NCBI RefSeq assembly: GCF_964204645.1
Contig: NC_134025.1
Coordinates: 16,462,001 to 16,526,000, forward strand
Reading direction: 5' to 3'
Source of the DNA: Tubulanus polymorphus
Lineage: Eukaryota; Nemertea; Palaeonemertea; Tubulaniformes; Tubulanidae
DNA: 64,000 nt
Shown: positions 31,020 through 41,830 of the stretch, one piece after another
Position numbering within the stretch: position 1 is the first letter of the stretch
Layout: each line of letters starts with the position of its first letter
Translations under genes and position numbers: made by a program
Notes under the pieces: model-generated
Told to the model about the DNA's origin: nothing
The model's database searches: none
What the model saw: the letters and a program-made list of their open reading frames with translations, nothing else

Positions 31020-32870
31020 TTTTTTCAATAGCATGGTGCGGCTGCATCAGCATGCAGTGTTTTCGCTGAGGGGTTTAAGCACGGCGGCCTGCCATGGTAC
31101 GGCACTTAACCGCCACGCTAATGCAAAATACACCATGCTTAAAAAAATTCTGCCTTGCTTGAAAAAATGATCGGGAGTTTATTTACTTATCTGGCTTTCG
31201 AACACTGTCAGGTTCACATGCTAAATTTTATTACCGGTGCATCAATAATTGTATAAACACATTCTCATAGTTACTTAGTAAAGCCTCTGTATGTCAATAA
31301 TTGTATAGTTTCGCGTGAGCGGGAGCATGCACTGAACTGCCGTGGTAGGGCCTATGAATATCCAGGGATTTCCCTGTGTGTTTAAGATAAACGAAACCGA
31401 TGCCAATATAGGCCACACTGCTGTGCTCAGCATGCGCTGAATAAACGAACCAGCAGCTTCAATTTTTCTAGTCTCCTATCGAGATGAAAAACTTTATCAT
31501 CATAACTTATCAGTCACCAAAATATTTTGAAAATCAAAGTTGATAAATGCTTCCTAGGCTTTAATGATAAAATTGGAATTTATGAGAACATTATTTATGA
31601 GAACATTATTTATGAGTGCATTAACACTATTTAATGCACGTAAGCCTACCAATGGCAGAAAAGTGCCTCAAGCAAACTACTGACGATCGCTGCTACATAA
31701 AAATTACTGAATTTAAACTGGTTTGTTATGGTCCCAAAATGCTGGGAAAATGCATCTGAGCACCTAGAATTATAAGATTTTTCCAGGGGAGAGCCCCCAG
31801 ACCCCCCATTCCTGATATGGGCTTATGCCTTCGGCGCTCATCTACTAGGCTCCGCCATGCTTTGATTTCGACCCAGCCAGAACACTGAGCATGATACACG
31901 TGATCATGGTCAACACAGCATCCAAATCAGATTAGAATGCGAACAATACTGTGCAGAAAGCAGACCCGTTATCGCTGCTTCGCAGCTATATTTATTTTTT
32001 TGTTTCCCTTTTCCACACATTTTTTGTTAAAAGTGCAAAGGCTTTCTTACCTTGCTGCTGTTGCGGATACAATCCGTATGATATCCTTGATAACAAACTT
32101 CCTTACAGTAGAGAAAAAGTGGGTCATACACATATAAATCAATATACTCTGGTAGGTGAATGTCTTGCACTGTTTTTCCTGATTTTCTGAACTCGTACTC
32201 AGAAGTTTAATTGAAAATACGTGTCATTGATAAATGAAGAAATCTCACACTTCGAATTAAATTATACGATAGAATTAATTATTATGAAACCACAACGTTT
32301 CGGCTGTTGACTAACAGTTAATATTTCAGCCTTTTGGGGGTTTGACCCCTTCTTATTTGAAAGTGGCCCAAAATATCATTTCATACGTTATATATTTGAA
32401 ATCAGCGTATGAAAACTAGTAGAATGGCACTAATTTCAAACTCGTACTTTGAGATTATCAAACCTTTCGTATTCAATAGTGTAATTCAAACCAGGCAGGT
32501 TCTCCAACTATTTTCAAAAACACGTTTCAACCAATATTCTAAGACAAAACTTCTGATATGATTAGGCCTAGCTACTATGCTATCTTTTGATGTGAATATT
32601 ATTATCTGAAAATAAATATGGTTATTAATAAAACAAGAGTGACCGTTTGATTTTGATCGCTCCTTTGAAGGTTTGAAAGGCAATGTGTATATCAATTTTC
32701 CTCTTCCCATCTTGCCACCGGCCCTTGCAATAAGACCAGCGTCTAATCCATTTTAGACATGGGATATAACAAGTCTTTAAACTGCCTATTAGTTAATGGT
32801 CAGGTGAGCTACAAGACCATTGGTCTTTAATTTTGATATTGATTTCACAGAATAAACTGAGAACTATTTT
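31020..32870. other. Intron sequence with a short family-C match
   Basis: No gene recognised. The stretch 31968-32110 matches the family-C repeat (11530-11600 region: GTTACCTTGC, TGATATCCTT). The rest looks unique and AT-rich. Confidence 0.55.
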
Positions 32871-32876
32871 TTTCAG

Positions 32877-32955
32877 ATTTAATCGTTGTTATTGCATCCG
32901 TTGTAGTGTTAGGAGTCGGCTCAAATGGACAAGTTTTTGCGACATCGGCTATAAG
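32877..32955 (+). CDS. KCNQ1: KCNQ1-type K+ channel exon: S3 to S4 start
   Basis: The 79-bp exon lies between a TTTTTTTCAG acceptor and a GTGAGT donor. Its first two bases complete the aspartate codon from the exon ending at 20599. It encodes LIVVIASVVVLGVGSNGQVF and ATSAIR, which is the S3 helix and the first S4 arginine. The last two bases, AG, join A of the next exon to give arginine. Length and phase agree with the matching vertebrate exon. This part of the voltage-sensor domain is highly conserved in KCNQ1. Confidence 0.95.
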
Positions 32956-33039
32956 GTGAGTGCGAAGATAAGGTATTTGCGGCAGCTTAAAGATACATTG
33001 TCTTTCAACTTACAATCTTGATATCATACTAGAGTAATA

Positions 33040-33286
33040 CCTGTGGAAACCACGGGTGATTTCCTTTGGCCCAGAACTTCAAACTGTTCAATTTATTGGC
33101 AATAGAATTTAGTCGGGCCATTTAAAATCTGTGTCCATGTCCATGGAGACCACATGAGCTTTGATGACCTGTACCCGTGGTTCCGGGAATTATCGGAGGT
33201 GAACAAAAAGTGTACAGAGCTACGCGGGAATCAAACTCCTGACCCATTTGGTGCAAGTCTTGTGCTCTACTAACTGGGCCATTGTG
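33040..33286 (-). repeat. tRNA-derived SINE (second family)
   Basis: On the minus strand it starts TGGCCCAGTTAGTAGAGCAC (A-box-like) and has a degenerate B box GGAGTTTGATTCC about 45 bp later, followed by a non-tRNA body to about 33040. It differs from the family-B tRNA-like region. It is antisense in a KCNQ1 intron. Confidence 0.6.
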
Positions 33287-33299
33287 ACTATTTAATGAA

Positions 33300-34555
33300 A
33301 GACCAAAATATTATAGTCTTTCATGAGTTCAAGATCGCTCTAAATGCTTGAAAAATGCTTTTAATTTCAAGAATTTCTCCAATCCCACTGAAAAGGCTTC
33401 GCGCCTTAGTGCCTTACAGGATACAACATACATTGTCTTGTCTTAAGACATCTCATCAACAAATAAAATAAAGCAGGACAATACACAAATATCAAAATCA
33501 TTGCATATTATATTAATCATTATAGTAATTATTATTACGCTGATACAAGCAGCTCCACTCTCCTGATAGAAAGCAGCACATGTGTTTATTACAATTATAC
33601 ATCTACTTTTGAAGTTTCATCCACTACCACGTTAGCAGGGGCCTGGCAAAAAGTTTCCGACCCCAGCTTCCCAGGCACCACACATAAAAAGACTGTTCAT
33701 ATATAGTACCTGGGTCATTAGGCCCAAAGACTTCCTGTGCCAGTGTAACCGACTGATTGTTGTATCGGCAGGCTGGCTGGGGAACTAGCATTTACACCAG
33801 CGGTACGGGATTCCATCCATCAGGAACAACAAGGCAGCTAAACCTTTTATGTACAATCTTTATTGCATCCCGTAATGAGAATGATTATCATAGCTTTACA
33901 TAGTCTTTATATACAAAATCATGAGTATAATGTGAGAACTAGGTGTCAGACAAGTTGTACACATCAGGACTCACAAACAAACACCTAGTGACATGTTTGA
34001 GAGGCATTAATTAATTATCGATGAGCACTGACTATAGCTAATTATTGTGAAAACATATTGAGTAATGTCACATGTTGATTACGACCTTAAAGCACTTATT
34101 GACACTATAGTCATAAGTTATATTATATTATTATTATCATTATTATTATTAATATGTAGTAGAGCTATGAAATATTATGAACTGTTCGATATGACACTGT
34201 AGATCTATATGATTATGAAATATGCAAATTATATCAGGGTGACACCAGGTCCATGTGCTAACATGCATTCACTTATTTTATTTCAACATACAAGCCTTCT
34301 TTTTGGCAGAATTATTATGTTTAACTAACTGAATAGCATTCTTGCAAAAATTTCATACATGGCACCAATATACCAACTTCTCGTGATCCTAACATTATAT
34401 AACATATTTCTTCAGTAGATGGATTATCAATGTCAACAACAAAATTAAATACCTTTCAAATAGAACCTCTCTCTGCTTTTGGAATTTGGAGCAGTCAGAA
34501 CAAGTGTATTTCATTGCCAACAGTTTTTGGACAATCTGAGTAGAATCTTTCATCT
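33300..34555. other. Intron sequence, no gene recognised
   Basis: AT-rich, with a (TAT)n-type stretch at 34120-34150. No exon or element seen. Confidence 0.55.
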
Positions 34556-34557
34556 GG

Positions 34558-34635
34558 TGGTGTGTTATTATAATGTCCCCTTTCGTGTGTTATTATAATG
34601 TCACCTTTCGTGTATTATTATAACTTCCCCTTTCG
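34558..34635. repeat. Short tandem repeat, about 26 bp, three units
   Basis: Three units of GTGTTATTATAATGTCCCCT with TTTCG, in the intron just before the S4 exon. Confidence 0.85.
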
Positions 34636-34816
34636 GCGTAGCACTCGCAATGTGAAAAAATACCACAGATTTTATAGGTCAGTGTTCTCATCCCTGAGCA
34701 CTACTGTTCATACTTTTAGGGAATGAAGGAATGAATTGGATTTATTTATCATAATAAGCACTTTCATTTCACCTGTGGGTATGAATGAAATAAACAGACA
34801 TATCGGTATCTTTCAG

Positions 34817-34913
34817 AGGTGTTCGTTTCCTGCAAATTCTACGCATGCTACATGTGGATCGACAGGGCGGTACGTGGCGCCTGCTTGGTTCTGTTGTCTA
34901 TATTCATCGACAG
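34817..34913 (+). CDS. KCNQ1: KCNQ1-type K+ channel exon: S4 and S4-S5 linker
   Basis: The 97-bp exon follows a TATCTTTCAG acceptor and precedes GTATGT. Its first base completes an arginine codon. It encodes [20 protein letters not shown] and [12 protein letters not shown], the S4 voltage-sensor helix with its reduced KCNQ1-type charge pattern (R-Q-R-H-R spacing) and the S4-S5 linker that couples the sensor to the pore. The conserved Q in LQI and H in LHV, typical of KCNQ1, are both present. The following intron is only 463 bp. Confidence 0.96.
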
Positions 34914-35376
34914 GTATGTGCAATGAATTCAAAATATCCTGGCTGCATACATGAATTGCTGCATTCTGATCAATAGAATACCCTTCGACCTTCATGGAAA
35001 GCCTTTTAGCACGATGCACATCTAGATAATCTTTCATTGGCCCTGGCATTTAGACCTTCAGGAGTACCATATGTTCATGAAGTATCAAGTAAAACTATAG
35101 GTATAATCTAAGTATCAATCTATTTTTATGGGGGAGACATTTTATTTCAATCTGTGTCTGGCCTCTGCTGTGCAGTGTTCTCTGTCTGATGTCCTCCGAC
35201 ACCTCGTTAGTTTGAGTTTCCCTGCTGCCACCAGGGGGTGGATTTCCTCCGGGTTCTCTGGTTATCATAAAATACTCTTGTCCCCTCCAGAATCCTTGAT
35301 AGCTGAGCAAGGGAGACACACTGCGGTATTGAAAGGTTAACAATTTCGTCATTTGTGATTTTATGTTTTACTTCAG

Positions 35377-35520
35377 GAACTCATCACCACACTTTATATT
35401 GGATTCCTTGGTCTTATATTTTCTTCATATTTTGTCTACCTCGCGGAGAAAGATTCGGGGAATGAAGGTGAAGGCACAACTGATTTTACCAGCTATGCAG
35501 ATGCCCTGTGGTGGGGTGTG
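35377..35520 (+). CDS. KCNQ1: KCNQ1-type K+ channel exon: S5 and pore helix
   Basis: The 144-bp exon starts after TACTTCAG and ends before GTAAGAAT, in phase 0 on both sides. It encodes [20 protein letters not shown] (S5), the extracellular turret [17 protein letters not shown], and the pore helix [11 protein letters not shown]. It is one codon longer than the vertebrate exon as I recall it; the turret ([10 protein letters not shown]) is the variable part. The next exon supplies the selectivity filter after a 12.4 kb intron that contains an antisense LINE. Confidence 0.96.
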
Positions 35521-35943
35521 GTAAGAATATTAAGGGTTTTGTGACGATGAACAAAAATCATATTGTTATTCTTGTGTGTATTGTTTCTTCCTCTTTCCTT
35601 ACTAAAAGTGTCTAGCCTACCATATTATCTACCACTAATGATGACAAAAACTACCACCACATTTATTTCTGTCTCCATCTTATTGCAGCAAAAAAATTCA
35701 TATGTAGATCCTTATAGGAATTATGTTGATTTACCTTATTAGCATTGGTTGATATCTATGACGTCATACTGTAGAGACAATAGTTATAGGTTTTTATGAG
35801 TATGAGAAAAGATAGTGAGTGCAGCGTGTGCCCGATAGCGCACACTAGATGTGTGCTGGTGCGCACACCGAAGGCAAATAGAACTGTATTTAGTTGCTGT
35901 ATTTAGAATAAAAGGACTTTGAAGGATAGTGAGGCCTTTTTTT

Positions 35944-36318
35944 AATAGCTTGGTTTACAGGGTAGGCCTATTAGAATATCATTTCGGAGGAAATGAAAAT
36001 TTTAAAAGAATTCCCTCAGTGAGATAAAATCACTTTTTGAAGGAAGAGGGAACTGCCAATAAGGCAATAATCATATGTCCAAACAAATGATTCTTGAAAA
36101 GTTTGAATTCTGCACACTGTTCAAAAAAAAAACCTCGTGTTTTTAAATTTTTTCATGATTCAAGTCAAGATTCTCATCCGGCGGAGGTAAAAAACTTTTT
36201 TTTTTGCTCGTTTTTTCACTGAATTTGTTCCAGAGACGAGAATAGAAATTAGAAAAAAATCTTTGGTATTTCACTTTTCTCCAAATTTCGGGAGGCGGTT
36301 CCCGTAAACCAAGCTATT
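35944..36318. mobile_element. MITE-like element with 18-bp inverted ends
   Basis: The ends AATAGCTTGGTTTAC and GTAAACCAAGCTATT are inverted. The 375-bp interior has homopurine and poly-T runs and no gene. The target duplication could not be fixed because both flanks are T/A-rich. Confidence 0.6.
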
Positions 36319-36763
36319 TTAAATTAGGCCTTCGCGTTGTCCAGGAGGGAGTAGAATGGAAGTAGCAGGAATTGAAGATACCAAATAGGGTAAGGTTAGA
36401 AGCGGGTGAGGTCATAGTTTAGTAAGCCCATCCCAAGCCCATCGGCGAGTGCCTGTGCTCTATGATTGGCTTAGCCGCAGAGATCGGCAGGTGTTTGATT
36501 TGATTTAATTTGATTTACTTTGCATAAATAATTGGTACAAGGATTATAACCTAATAGTTATTACATAATATATAGTCGGTGTAACAATAATTTATGCGAG
36601 GAATTGAAGAAAAGCCAATAAGGCTTAAACTAGTCTGAAATCCCTCACCACATACGCTCACATTCTCGCAATCATACGCACACCACACACATACGTTACT
36701 AGAGACACTCTAAAAGATATAAATATGAATTAGACTTGAAGTCAGAACACACAATTATGGTAA

Positions 36764-38101
36764 CTAGTAATTAGACAAGAGCAGACTTCTGAGACTGTAA
36801 CGAAATATACTTAAATGGGGCTGATTTTTCAATTCAGATGGTAGATTGTTCCAGTATTTTGCACCTTGAATTTTAATACTTCTAGATTTTATATTAGTTT
36901 TGGAAAATTTGATGAAAAGATCATTGATTCTGCGCGTGTTGCGCCAATTAGGTCTAGTACGCCTAAAAATGAAGAAGTCTTCAAAAAGGTCAGGTAACAA
37001 ATTATTAATTTGACAGAAGGTGAAAGTTCCAAGCTGTTGTTTATAAATATCACATAATTTCAGGATTTTGAGTCTTTTGAAAATTGGTGACGTGTGTTCT
37101 AACCAGTCAGAACGCGTTACAGTACGTATTGCTCTTTTCTGGAGAACAAAAAGAGGGTTTAAATAGGTACAACAAGCATTTCCCCATATAACATTGGCAT
37201 AATCCAAATGTGAATGGACAAAACAATGGTATAAATTTTTCAAAATGTCTGGAGATAAGTAATTTTTCAACCGGTTAATGATGCCAATGCCACGTGAGAC
37301 TTTTTTACAAACAAAATTGATGTGTTCCTTCCATGTTAAATTTTGATCAAAAATTATGCCTAGAAATTTTGTGCTTGTTACTCTTTTTATCGGTTGACCA
37401 TCTAAGCGTATATTTAGATCCGGAAAAAATCTGTTGCCAAAAATAATGTAATTTGTTTTATCTATATTAACGGAAAGGCGATTCGCTCTGAACCAGTTGA
37501 GGAGCTGATTTAACTCTCGGTTAAGAATGCCCTCTAACTTTTTATAATTAGAGTTACTACAAAAAAAGTTGCTATCGTCAGCAAAAAATATAGAGTCTAA
37601 TAATTTACAAGCATTAGGACAGTCGTTTATGTATACTAGAAACAAAATAGGTCCTAGTATGGAACCTTGTGGAACACCGGATGTTATATCCGCAGTTAAG
37701 GATAAAGTATTTTTATACTTGACCGCTTGTTTTCGACCTGTGATATAACTTTGAAACCAGTTTAGCGGAATGCCACGAATTCCATAGTGCTCAAGTTTAG
37801 AAATCAGGATATCAAACTTAAGGGTGTCAAATGCCTGTGACAGGTCAATAAATACCCCTGCAGTAAAAAGGCCCTTATCAAGGGCACTAGATAATTTATT
37901 GGTAATGAGAGATAAAGCGAGTGTAGTTGAGTACTTTTTCCTGAAACCAAATTGGTGTTGATTAAAAAGTTTGAGTTTTTCAAAAAATTTGTTAAGTCTG
38001 TCATATACGATTTTTTCCAATATTTTTGATATAGACGGCAAGACGGAAATAGGGAAATAGACGGAAATTATTATTTCCACTTTTATAGATTGGAGTAACA
38101 T
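36764..38101 (-). pseudogene. LINE ORF2, reverse transcriptase part
   Basis: This 445-codon frame carries the RT of the LINE. In order: SVLPSISKILEKIVYDRL, the finger QFGFRKKYSTTLAL, motif A VFIDLSQAFDTLKF, motif B SGVPQGSILGPILFLVYIND, the catalytic FADDSN box, and the thumb with LGIIFDQNLTWKEHI. The C-terminal region is open to the stop at 36764. Near 38030-38060 a small tandem duplication of a TATTTCC-type unit shifts the frame, so the RT is not fused to the endonuclease in this copy; the native frame would run straight on from the upstream part. Only this small lesion inactivates ORF2. Confidence 0.93.
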
Positions 38102-39680
38102 GAGCTATTTTGAATGCACTGGGCACTTGCCCTGAAGTGAAACTGCAATTGAATATATGGCATAGAGGTTGTGAAATTATAGAAATAATCGATTTAAGTA
38201 ACTTCATACTTATGTTATCAAAGCCACTTGAAGGTTTTGACTTGAAATTAGAGACAATTAATTCAATTTCCTGGGTACATGTTGGTGAGAGGAAAAAATT
38301 TTCACATACATTTTCACCTAAGTAATCTTTAAAGTTTTTCTCAGAAATTGGTATTTGAGATTCCAATGACCGCGCAGCGTTTACAAAATACTCATTGAAA
38401 CTTTCAGCAATTTCTTGCTCATTTTTTAGAACTTTATCATTAAGAAGAAATTCTGAGTTAATCTCAGGATTTTTTTTACCTTTGTTAAGTAAAGAATTAA
38501 CGTTTCGCCATATTTTTCTAGGGTTTAATTTACATGCTATAAATTTGTCCCTATAAAATGAATATTTACTCTTCTTGATGACAGAATTAAGAATATTTCT
38601 ATGTCTATTATATTTATCTTTCCTCTCTTTAGTCCGTTTTCGTAAGTACTGTTTATACAGTTTTTCCTTGAAACGAATCGATTTTTTTATTCCCGTGGTA
38701 ATCCACGGCTTATGGCTATAATTTGATTTATCACGTATAGATTTAATTGGAAAACTCGTCTCAAAACAATTGTTAATAATCTTATAAAATTCCGTGCATG
38801 ACGCTTCAGGGTCACTATACTCGTACACACTTTGCCAATCATTGGTCAGCAAAGAACGGGAGAAATTTTCAATGGTCCTAGAATTTATATCATGGATTAA
38901 CTTAGTATTATTACTTGTTTTATGTCTTTTATAGATACCGTTAAAACTAGCAAAAATTGGGTAGTGGTCTGATATATCAACTAAGAAAACACCACTTTGA
39001 GATTGGCAATTGTCGTTAAAATTGGTCAATATATTGTCAATAACAGTTGATGTAGTATCTGTTACTCGAGTTGGTAAATTTATATGCGGGAAAAAAGAAT
39101 TACTTATTGCATAGTTAAAGAAAGAAGCATTTGGTGAATTATCACCGTATTTACCGAAATCAATATTAAAGTCACCTAATAGAATAACACGTAGCTTTTC
39201 ATTGTCGACTTGGCTTACAAATTGTTCAAAATCAGATAAAAGTGCCGCTATCCTTGTATCAGGTGCACGATATACAACGCCGATAACAGTTTTCATGCAT
39301 GATTTACTTTGTGGAATCTCTATAAAGAGAGATTCTGCTAAATGGAGGTCTTCCCTTCGTTTAAACGGAATAGCATTATTAACCAGAATACCAACTCCGC
39401 CTCCTTTTTTATTAAGCCTGCTCTGGTAAACACCGGAATAGCCAGGCAGATTATATAAACATTCATTTGGGTGATTAGTATCAGTCCACGTTTCAGTCAG
39501 ACCGATTACAGAAAATTTGAACTTTAATAAATGTAGGTAGTCAGCTAACGAGTCGAAATTTTTCTTGGCACTTCGGATGTTAGAATGAAACACACTAAAT
39601 AAGTCATCGTGCGATTTCAAGTTGAAATCGGACGAAAAATAGTACTTACAATTATCTATCAGGTCTGGAATGTCATGCAT
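38001..39680 (-). pseudogene. LINE ORF2, APE endonuclease and RT start
   Basis: The frame starts with ATG at 39680, 17 bp after the ORF1 stop. The APE-type endonuclease spans about residues 25-250: SNIRSAKKN, IGLTETW (catalytic Glu), GGGVGILV, YRAP, LLGDFNID (Asp/Asn) and ISDHYPIFAS (Asp-His pair). The linker follows, then the first RT blocks (FNEYFVNAA, FKIAHVTPIYKSG). The frame is thrown off by the duplication near 38040 and ends at 38001. The endonuclease nicks target DNA to prime reverse transcription. All catalytic residues that I can recognise are kept. Confidence 0.92.
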
Positions 39681-39697
39681 AACATGTACAAATATAG

Positions 39698-40214
39698 TTA
39701 TTGATCATCATCGATATAAGGCTTTTTGGTTATTTTCCCTACGCTTGGTGGCGTCTGTGATTCAGATCGATCTTTTCTTTTCGTTGTATTCACAGGGGTA
39801 CTGAAAACTTCAGTGTGGTTTTTAGTAGTAATCGCAGTGATCATCGTTTCAAAGTTCTTCGCAACAGTTGATTTCCCGAGTTCGTTCAAATGAATCCCCG
39901 ATTTGTCACTAATGTTGTAAAACCTATCTCTTAAAGCCCCGTGGGGTTTCAGAATGATGTCATTATCAATGAATAGGATGTTCTGTTTGGAGCAGAATCG
40001 CCCCATGTATGAATTAACTGCGCAGGCGGCAGTATTGAAATCCCTCGCAGCGTTTGAGTTCCCTTTCTTAGGGAAGATACTTGAAAGTGATATTTTTGCG
40101 GAAGGAAAGTTTTCCTGAACTTTGGCGATGGCGAAGGTAATGTTCATTTTGATAGCATCGGTATCGGACTTGTTGCGATTGACGTCATTGGTGCCAATGT
40201 GAACGATGACCTCC
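39698..40214 (-). pseudogene. LINE ORF1, esterase-like C-terminal part
   Basis: Downstream of the insertion the frame reads EVIVHIGTNDVNRNK (the GTND block of SGNH hydrolases), then MNITFAIAKVQENFPSAKIS, and DKSGIHLNELGKS with the catalytic Asp and His. Together with GDSNMRDL in the upstream part this is a GDSL/SGNH esterase-like domain, reported in ORF1 of CR1-group LINEs. A basic tail (TTKRKDRSESQTPPS) precedes the stop at 39698. Catalytic residues are kept; the substrate is unknown. Confidence 0.88.
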
Positions 40215-40218
40215 TTAA

Positions 40219-40809
40219 CCCTTTCGCTACGTGTGACGTTTTGGAAACGTCATATGAGTGACACGTGCTGTGCGTATGACGTTGTAGAAACGTCATGCAC
40301 CTATTGATTTATAACTCGAACGCGTACACAGCAAACAGTATGGAAACGCATGTAAGACAAGATAGTTAGCTTTCTAAACAACAGATGGCGAAAATGCGTC
40401 AGTAGTTGGTGCTGTCAGCCTGTTGAGCACATGGTAATTTGCGCGGGATTGAGATGGCTGCTCGAAAGAAAGTTTTCAGTGCTAATCAAGTTTTAGGCAA
40501 GATTTACGCCGACGACGACAGTGAAGATTATGATTTAGATGACGGGGGTGATTTCGGACTGGGCGGAGACGACTCTTGGGACGAACTGAAAAAAAAAAAT
40601 TTCTAACCCATCCTGACCCCCCCCCCCCCAACACGCCCCCCCCTACAGAAAAGGCTGTTGGTATGATTTTTTACTGATTTTCACTAAATAACATCATAAT
40701 CTTCGATAAAAACGCGAAAAATCGGGGTTAAAAACAATTTGAAAAAAATCGAATTTTTCGGAAAATACCTTACGTACGGGGCGGTGCAAGCGTGTACGAA
40801 GCGAAAGGG
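40219..40809 (+). mobile_element. piggyBac-type insertion in LINE ORF1
   Basis: The insert is flanked by TTAA on both sides (40215-40218 and 40810-40813) and has inverted ends CCCTTTCGCT. Removing it with one TTAA restores the ORF1 frame across LESVKEVIVHI. TTAA duplication and ends of this type are the marks of piggyBac. The 591-bp body keeps only a short piece of a transposase-like N-terminus, so it is non-autonomous. A poly-C tract and a poly-A run lie near 40590-40645. Confidence 0.88.
40454..40606 (+). pseudogene. Truncated piggyBac transposase-like N-terminus
   Basis: A 50-codon frame begins MAARKKVFSANQVLGKIY and continues with an acidic stretch rich in D, E and G (DDDSEDYDLDDGG). Basic start plus acidic region is the usual N-terminal layout of piggyBac transposases, before the catalytic core. 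It stops at TAA 40604-40606 just after a poly-A run; the DDD catalytic core is absent. This is an inference from layout and context, not a full domain match. Confidence 0.55.
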
Positions 40810-40812
40810 TTA

Positions 40813-41729
40813 ACGGATTCTAGATTCGGTATTTGGGATGATGCTTTTTCTAAAAGCGACTGAATATTTTCAGCGGCTGCTCCAGAATGGTGGATGACAG
40901 CGCTGCTACTATGTGGATACTGGAGATCTCGCATGTTCGAATCTCCAATAATAACAACATCAGGCGATTGGTTTCTATCGGATTCTACACTTGTTTGCGT
41001 GCTTTCAGGTCCTGGGAGATTAGCTCTTTCAGTGACCGGGTGACCAATACTTTCTTGTTTAGCATGGTCATTCAACAACGGACTATCGCATTTAAAATGA
41101 TCTGCCGATTTACAGTTGTGACATAAACGATTGTTCAGTCGGCGCGGGCAATTTGAAGAATTGTGATCACAATTCAGACAGAGTTGACATATAGAGTCGC
41201 AATACAATCTCACTGGAAAGTTTCCAATTTTTGTAAATGTCGGCATAACGTTTGCAAGGTTACGAAGCTGGAGATACCTTGTACCTGTAAATATCTGAGT
41301 TCCTTTTATAACACCTCTTTTAATTGATCCGTCCACGTAATCTCCGTATTTCAATAAAAACGCAACGATCACCTTGTCGTCCATTTCAATCGGAGCGTCA
41401 ACTATCTTAACATTAATGTAATTAACATCCACATCGGTGAAATTAACTTGCCGATCCATGATAACAAGTTGGAGCTTTGATAAACGATTTTTTGTTTCCT
41501 TGTCAGTGGCTGTGATTATACAGTTAGAGTTAGTTAACTGAATCGACAGGATTTTACTCACGTCAATTTTATATTTCGCTAACGCATTTACTACATCCAG
41601 ATGTCCTAACTTCTGCTTCCCAAACTGACTGAGGCTGAATTTAACAGAATTCTCTCTTATTAATAACGATTCTTGCACAGCATCCATTGTCTTACGATCA
41701 CTTGGACAACGATTATTGAGAAAATACAA
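40813..41729 (-). pseudogene. LINE ORF1, RRM-like and zinc-knuckle part
   Basis: The frame opens near 41729; the internal ATG at 41687 (MDAVQESLLIRENSVKF) may be the true start. It has a central RNA-binding-like fold region (VNYINVKIVDAPIEMDDKV), then CCHC knuckle CQLCLNCDHNSSNC and a second, shortened one (CHNCKSADHFKC), and then the esterase start VVIIGDSNMRDL with the nucleophilic Ser. It runs into the piggyBac-type insertion at 40813. ORF1 proteins coat the element RNA. The gene is inactive only because of the insertion. Confidence 0.87.
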
Positions 41730-41830
41730 CGAGCACGAAATTTGTGCGTCTGACTCTAAGCCGCCATATTGATATACACGTGAACCTGAGGTATCTTCTA
41801 CCGTTTTACGTCCGGGTTTTATTTTAAGAT

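Larger units (their letters stand above)
36493..41830 (-). mobile_element. CR1-type non-LTR retrotransposon (LINE), nearly full length
   Basis: The minus strand carries ORF1 (RRM-like part, CCHC knuckles, SGNH esterase) and ORF2 (APE endonuclease and RT) separated by about 17 bp. The 3' end (plus-strand 36493-36520) is a TCAAAT-type short repeat, as is usual for CR1-like elements, which end in microsatellites and not in poly-A. ORF1 is split by a piggyBac-type insertion and ORF2 by one frameshift, but otherwise the frames are open, so insertion was recent. The 5' limit is uncertain. It lies antisense in the large KCNQ1 intron. Confidence 0.9.
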
